Both the position numbers and the translations under genes were made by a program. Shown here piece after piece: positions 16,420 to 20,332 of a stretch of DNA of 20,332 bases (the first letter of the stretch is position 1; each line of letters begins with the position of its first letter). The stretch is from CAYZEZ01 sp964477295 (lineage in GTDB: Bacteria > Bacteroidota > Bacteroidia > Bacteroidales > SM23-62), in NCBI GenBank assembly GCA_964477295.1, contig CAYZEZ010000053.1:1-20332 (forward strand). Direction: 5' to 3'. The notes beneath the pieces are model-generated. The model was not told where the DNA came from. It saw only the letters and a list, made by a program, of their open reading frames with translations, and searched no databases.

Positions 16420-16874
16420 TTATCTGGGAGTTTAAATATCCTTTCCATCTTCTTCCATTTCTCTGCAGAGGACTCCCCTGGCTTTGATGCCTGGTACTTT
16501 GTCATAAAATCCTCCCATTCAGCCTGGCGGGGCAATCCTGCCAGCTTTGTCATCTGCACCTCAAAATTAAAATCTGCCGGAACGGTCAGGATCATAAACA
16601 GGGTTGTCCCAAGCCTATAAATCTCAGAATCGATGATCCCCACCTCCCTGATCCCTTCAGGGATCTCCTTCCAGATGTTTTCTTTTTGATGCCAGCTAAC
16701 ATATTCTTCGATCAATTCCGGATCATCCTTTAATTCAAGGGTCATACAATAGCGCCTGGTTTCCATTGTCATGGCAGGTTGCTTGTACCCGATGTCCTTA
16801 TTTTCTTTTTCCTGTGCCATAATGTTTAGGTTTATTAATAAACAAACAGGAATAGTAAGTAACGAAATTCTCAT
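16416..16874 (-). CDS. L-rhamnose/L-fucose mutarotase-family protein with signal peptide
   Basis: The product is 152 residues from ATG 16874 (MRISLLTIPVCLLINLNIMA, signal peptide with cleavage near AQ); a longer frame from 16970 is rejected because it would put the signal in the middle. The rest, about 37-152, matches the DUF718/RhaM family: RRYCMTLELKDDPELIEEY, WHQ with the probable catalytic His62, IYRLGTTLFMIL, and a C-terminal MERIFKLP. The family interconverts alpha and beta anomers of L-rhamnose or L-fucose and is usually cytoplasmic, so an exported form is unusual. The 3' end meets the truncated plus-strand gene, showing a rearrangement there. A 172-base gap with repeats separates it from the symporter gene. 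Confidence 0.85.
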   Translation of the reverse strand: MRISLLTIPVCLLINLNIMAQEKENKDIGYKQPAMTMETRRYCMTLELKDDPELIEEYVSWHQKENIWKEIPEGIREVGIIDSEIYRLGTTLFMILTVPADFNFEVQMTKLAGLPRQAEWEDFMTKYQASKPGESSAEKWKKMERIFKLPDK

Positions 16875-16895
16875 GATTTTAAGATTAATTAACTT

Positions 16896-17039
16896 AAGTT
16901 GCCAGTTAAGAGTTACCAGGTGCCAGGTGTATGAATGACAGTTAAATATAAATAAGTCAAATGAAATCATTAAATTCTTGATTGAAATTTAAGTTGTTAA
17001 TTATTAATATTTTAACTAGTAACTAGTACCTGGCAACTT
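16896..17039. repeat. Intergenic inverted and direct repeats (CCAGGT/GCCAGTT type)
   Basis: The gap between symporter and mutarotase genes holds a perfect 10-base inverted repeat, AAGTTGCCAG (16896-16905) and CTGGCAACTT (17030-17039), a direct repeat CCAGGTGCCAGGT (near 16917-16928) and a tandem AACTAGT pair (17014-17027). Such CCAGGT/GCCAGTT repeats occur between genes in various Bacteroidota genomes. The arms are 124 bases apart, so this is not a simple terminator. Confidence 0.5.
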
Positions 17040-17046
17040 GAATAAA

Positions 17047-18666
17047 TTATCTGAAAATGTAATACAAAATAAACATAACCACTATCAATATTCCTGAAAG
17101 CACCCTCGCATCTCCAATACCTGATAATTTCCCCTTGCTGATAAAGGAAAATACAGAATCCAGACTAACCTTGCTTACTTTTTCAATATCTGGTTTGGGC
17201 GTTAGCAGGCTGGCGATAACAAAGACGATACAACATATTAAAAATAACCACCACGCCTGCATCATAAATGGAATCCCTAATCCATCTGTAATTTTCATTG
17301 ATCCGCTCAGCGGGGCAAAGTCGAGGAGGAATACAGTAACCCCCAGGACAAAACCGGTAATCATAGAGATCAGGGCACCCTTTTGGTTGCCCCGTCGCCA
17401 GAAAACACCCAGTATCAGTACTGCTGAGATAGGAGGGGATAATACGGCCAGCAAGGAATTGACAGCCTCAAATATACTTTTAAACTGGCCTATCAGGGGT
17501 GACCAGAGGACGGCAGAAACCATGACCACCAGGATGGTAATCCGGCCTATCAGCAGTATTCTTTTGTCGGTGGTTTCGGGAAAGAGCCGTTTTACAATAT
17601 CAATTGAAACCAGTGTTCCGGAACTATTTAATCCCGCCGCAATAGTACTCATCAGGGCAGCCATCAGGGTAGCAGCAAGAATGCCTTTTAAGCCAACAGG
17701 CAGCAATTCATTAATGATTACCGGGAGTGTATCATTTGGATCCTTTATACTGTCTCCGAATAAAGCATAAGCCAGAACTCCGGGCAGGACCATCATAAAT
17801 ACCGGAAGGATCTTAATAAATCCGGCAAATACAGGCCCTTTCTTTGCATCTTCAAGGCTTCTGGCGCCCAGCACTTTTTGTACAATGGTCTGGTCGGCAC
17901 ACCAGTAATACAATCCCAGAACCGGGTACCCGAGAAGCACTGCCCAAATGGGTAAAGGGCTGGATGCATTGGTGTGGATAACGCTTAATTGCTGTGGTCT
18001 CAAGGCAGACTTTAATTCGGCTATGTTATGTATCCCGTGATCACCCAATGCATGTATCGAAAATATTGTCATAAGTACGGCACCGATGATCAGTATTACG
18101 GTTTGAATGGTTTCGGTGATAACAACTGCCTTTAGTCCGCCAAGCACGGTATAAGCCAGGGTTGCTCCTGAGATCACCAGGATAGAAGTCATCATATCAA
18201 TCCCGAAGAAATTTTCAAATACAACAGCACCTGCATATAAGCTTACCCCGATGTGACCAAACAGGGCACTCATTAAGGCAATGAATGCCAGGAATGATCT
18301 TGTATAAGGACCGTATCGCCGTTCCAGGTATTCCGGCAGGGTGGATATTTTCGTTTTAAAATAGAAGGGGGCAAAGATAAGGCCCAGGATAATCAGAAGG
18401 AAGGCTGCCATCCATTCAAAATTTCCCCAGACCAGGCCGTCCTTGTATCCCTGGGCGACAAGTCCCACCATATGGATAGTAGAAATATTTGCGGCGAAAA
18501 GGGCCGCCCCGATCATCAGCCAGTTCAGGGATCTGCCTGCAAGAAAAAATCCCTCAGAACTTTTCCCTTTCCTGCTCTTTAATCCCTGGTAAATTCCAAT
18601 GAACATTATCCCGGCCAAGTATCCAATAATAATGATCAGGTCGACATTTGCAATCTTACTGTTCAA
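17047..18666 (-). CDS. SSS-family sodium/solute symporter
   Basis: The 539-residue membrane protein has about fourteen hydrophobic segments and the SSS (SLC5-like) hallmarks: an N-terminal YLAGIMFIGIYQGLKSR, FFLAGRSLNW, then AANISTIHMVGLVAQG, and the LPEYLERRYGPYTRSF signature. Members import sugars, myo-inositol, amino acids or other solutes with sodium. The substrate is probably a sugar, inferred from the mutarotase and isomerase-like genes around it. It begins 9 bases after the stop of the upstream isomerase-like gene, so the two are almost surely co-transcribed. The start at 18666 puts the first membrane segment at residues 8-26. Confidence 0.9.
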   Translation of the reverse strand: MNSKIANVDLIIIIGYLAGIMFIGIYQGLKSRKGKSSEGFFLAGRSLNWLMIGAALFAANISTIHMVGLVAQGYKDGLVWGNFEWMAAFLLIILGLIFAPFYFKTKISTLPEYLERRYGPYTRSFLAFIALMSALFGHIGVSLYAGAVVFENFFGIDMMTSILVISGATLAYTVLGGLKAVVITETIQTVILIIGAVLMTIFSIHALGDHGIHNIAELKSALRPQQLSVIHTNASSPLPIWAVLLGYPVLGLYYWCADQTIVQKVLGARSLEDAKKGPVFAGFIKILPVFMMVLPGVLAYALFGDSIKDPNDTLPVIINELLPVGLKGILAATLMAALMSTIAAGLNSSGTLVSIDIVKRLFPETTDKRILLIGRITILVVMVSAVLWSPLIGQFKSIFEAVNSLLAVLSPPISAVLILGVFWRRGNQKGALISMITGFVLGVTVFLLDFAPLSGSMKITDGLGIPFMMQAWWLFLICCIVFVIASLLTPKPDIEKVSKVSLDSVFSFISKGKLSGIGDARVLSGILIVVMFILYYIFR

Positions 18667-18675
18667 AGGTTGAGA

Positions 18676-19893
18676 CTAATTGATGATTAAATCAGGATTA
18701 TTCGCACCGAAATGTTTAAGCATAACCAGTGGATCAGATTTTGATGTATTGCTGATGATCACACCTTCAATTGCTGCCTTTTCGGATATAAAAAATTCAT
18801 CATGAGTTAGTTGTCCAAATCTAATCAGGCTGGGCGTTTCAACATCCCATTCCCCCATTTTACCGTGGCCCTGCATCATGATCATGCCATAGGCCGCACT
18901 GTCTTTTATTGTTACTGTTTCACCGGGTAATACGGTCAATTCTTTGGCAGAAAAGTCGGTAGATTTATAACATACCCAGTTTTCCAAGTATCCATTGTTT
19001 CCCATTTCTTCCGGTGGGCTGACAGGTTTCGGAAGCATCAGCCTGTTAGCCGCAAAACCGGGATCTTGGTTCAGGTCCCAGTCGATTACATCCAGAAGAT
19101 GGTCGTAATCCCCGATCTTGTTTTCGGGTGTATCCTTCCATAAAAGGTCTCCCGGCACAACGGCATCTCCCGTTACCGATTCATACATGGCAAAAACATC
19201 TGATGCTTTCTGGGGTTCATAGGTGCACATACTACCCGGGGCATGCAGGACTCCTGCAGGCACATCCCAGCCTGTTCCAACCCTTAGTACATAGGCTTTT
19301 GACAATTGTGTTATCCTGTTCTCCCCCTTTGAGAAATCCATTAAGCATTTCCTGACCTGGTCTCTGGTAATACCTGCATTCAATCCAAAAAACGTATATG
19401 GGAAATCACCTCTATAATTATTTGGCTGTGGCGGGATGTAATATGCTTCCGGTTTACCTGTCTGACCGGTCATTCCGGCATATTTATCATTATGATGGAT
19501 ATGAAAAGGCAATGCTTTCTTATTGTCAAAAAACTTTGAGTACATAGGCCAACCGCCATACTGTTCCCATATTCTTTTACCTATGATTTCGGATTTCAAC
19601 TCATTGATAGCATCCCGCAATAAAATGACCTCAGATTTCCCTTTGTATTCGAAAACGATATGGCTCAGTCCTTCATTTTTGCTGGTTAAAGGACCATTAT
19701 CAGCCGGTGTGGTAGATGAAAACCATCGCTCATCTATACCTCCCCGCTCTCCCCCAAGGGCATAATAATCATCGGGATGAAGTTTAATTCTGCGTCCAGG
19801 TATGCAGAACGATCTGGGAACCCAGGTCGGGGTAAGTCTTACGATTCCCTTTCCTTGTTCCAGCGCATTGGTGGCAATTGACTTAGTTGACAT
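18676..19893 (-). CDS. Mannose-6-phosphate isomerase-like (class I) cupin enzyme
   Basis: The 405-residue protein contains a type I phosphomannose isomerase-like cupin core. The metal-binding region reads LPFHIHHNDKYAGMTG (His131/His133 and neighbours), GKPEAYYI (Glu149) and PAGVLHAPG (His217). A second cupin-like half (about 310-395, with GETVTIKD and GMIMMQGHGKMG) follows. Members interconvert aldose and ketose phosphates or related sugars; the atypical N-terminus (MSTKSIATNALEQG) and long middle suggest a subfamily of unknown substrate. It lies 20 bases downstream of the phosphoesterase gene and 9 bases upstream of the SSS symporter gene, consistent with an operon. No signal peptide is present. 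Confidence 0.78.
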   Translation of the reverse strand: MSTKSIATNALEQGKGIVRLTPTWVPRSFCIPGRRIKLHPDDYYALGGERGGIDERWFSSTTPADNGPLTSKNEGLSHIVFEYKGKSEVILLRDAINELKSEIIGKRIWEQYGGWPMYSKFFDNKKALPFHIHHNDKYAGMTGQTGKPEAYYIPPQPNNYRGDFPYTFFGLNAGITRDQVRKCLMDFSKGENRITQLSKAYVLRVGTGWDVPAGVLHAPGSMCTYEPQKASDVFAMYESVTGDAVVPGDLLWKDTPENKIGDYDHLLDVIDWDLNQDPGFAANRLMLPKPVSPPEEMGNNGYLENWVCYKSTDFSAKELTVLPGETVTIKDSAAYGMIMMQGHGKMGEWDVETPSLIRFGQLTHDEFFISEKAAIEGVIISNTSKSDPLVMLKHFGANNPDLIIN

Positions 19894-19913
19894 ATTGTTC
19901 TAAATATTTACTA

Positions 19914-20332
19914 TTATTTTTCAAATTCTGTCACCCAACCAAAATCTATATACTCCCATTCAATATCATTTTCTTTTACCTTCACGAACAGGAATCCCTC
20001 CTGGGGATAGCTTTCTGGTTTGTTGGCCCACCATCTTCCGCAAACGGCACCGGCAGTAATGAAATGGACTTGGTTGTTGATATAGATATCTTCGAGAAAA
20101 TGCAGGTGTCCCTGAAGCACAAGTTTCAGGTTATAATCATAAAAGGGAAGGAGCACCTCCCTTGAATTGGTGATTACCAGGCTCTCGGAATTACTGGCCA
20201 GGGAACCTTTCAGCAGTTGGGTCTGCGCAGTTAAAAAGGGGATATGAACGCTCACCACGATAGGTGTCTTATGGTCAAGTTTCTGCAGGTCTTTTCTCAG
20301 CCATTCCACCTGGTCAGCTTCTACCTTCCCGA
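19914..20332 (-). CDS. Calcineurin-like metallophosphoesterase, C-terminal part (runs off right edge)
   Basis: The open frame continues to the window edge without a start, so only the C-terminal 138 or so residues are seen. They include VVSVHIPF (metal-ligand histidine) and QGHLHFLEDI (GHxH-type motif), then INNQVHFITAGAVCGRWW, the usual ending of calcineurin-like phosphoesterases with a beta-sandwich. The missing N-terminal part should hold the DxH and GDxxD motifs. It probably is an exported or cytoplasmic phosphoesterase of the sugar operon, being first in the likely unit phosphoesterase, isomerase-like, symporter. A GTG near 20309 is not the real start because the frame is open upstream. 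Confidence 0.85.
   Translation of the reverse strand, partial: GKVEADQVEWLRKDLQKLDHKTPIVVSVHIPFLTAQTQLLKGSLASNSESLVITNSREVLLPFYDYNLKLVLQGHLHFLEDIYINNQVHFITAGAVCGRWWANKPESYPQEGFLFVKVKENDIEWEYIDFGWVTEFEK

Noticed and set aside
16420..16620. C-terminal half of the plus-strand frame from 16240
   Set aside because: It is antisense to the mutarotase gene and shows no protein-like pattern of its own.
17135..17770. Plus-strand frame of 211 residues
   Set aside because: It is the antisense of the SSS symporter; long shadow frames are expected over a hydrophobic gene.
1..20332. CRISPR array, integrase or restriction-modification system
   Set aside because: No regularly spaced repeats and no gene of these types were found on either strand.

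Overview
The window looks like a chromosomal or accessory segment of a Bacteroidota bacterium, probably from the Bacteroidales/Marinilabiliales side. The reasons are many exported proteins and lipoproteins with short hydrophobic N-termini, weak Shine-Dalgarno sites, a GRP-family sugar permease beside a ribokinase and an exported nucleoside hydrolase, and IS3-type remnants. This assignment rests on gene style only. Almost every gene is on the minus strand.

Two compositional blocks meet at about 13.06-13.10 kb. The left block (1-13056) is AT-rich and partly decayed. From left to right it holds: a broken IS3-family element running off the left edge; a duplicated two-gene unit (outer-membrane-like protein plus S41 peptidase lipoprotein) whose S41 gene is broken and ends at the IS remnant; a TPR-CocE/S15-type exported hydrolase; a class C beta-lactamase-fold lipoprotein; a membrane-anchored SnoaL/NTF2-like protein; the intact OMP-like plus S41 unit; a SAM methyltransferase; an exported alpha/beta hydrolase pseudogene with two nonsense codons and a frameshift; a VOC/glyoxalase-fold protein; a second class C beta-lactamase-fold protein with a C-terminal TPR; and a HEAT-like repeat protein.

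The right block (13104-20332) is visibly richer in G+C and is a sugar and nucleoside utilisation region. It holds ribokinase, a GRP sugar permease, an exported nucleoside hydrolase, a truncated plus-strand gene, an exported L-rhamnose/L-fucose mutarotase-family protein, an SSS sodium/solute symporter, a mannose-6-phosphate-isomerase-like cupin enzyme and the C-terminal part of a metallophosphoesterase. Exported nucleoside hydrolase, permease and ribokinase together suggest extracytoplasmic nucleoside cleavage, pentose uptake and phosphorylation.

The boundary between the blocks is the 3' half of a tRNA-Met(CAT): anticodon arm, variable loop, T arm and 3' acceptor strand, with no 5' half. It is fused to the 3' end of the ribokinase gene, which takes its stop codon from the tRNA sequence. 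This is what the far attachment site of a tRNA-integrated island looks like. A chimeric assembly join is the main alternative. No integrase, CRISPR array, complete tRNA or rRNA is visible.
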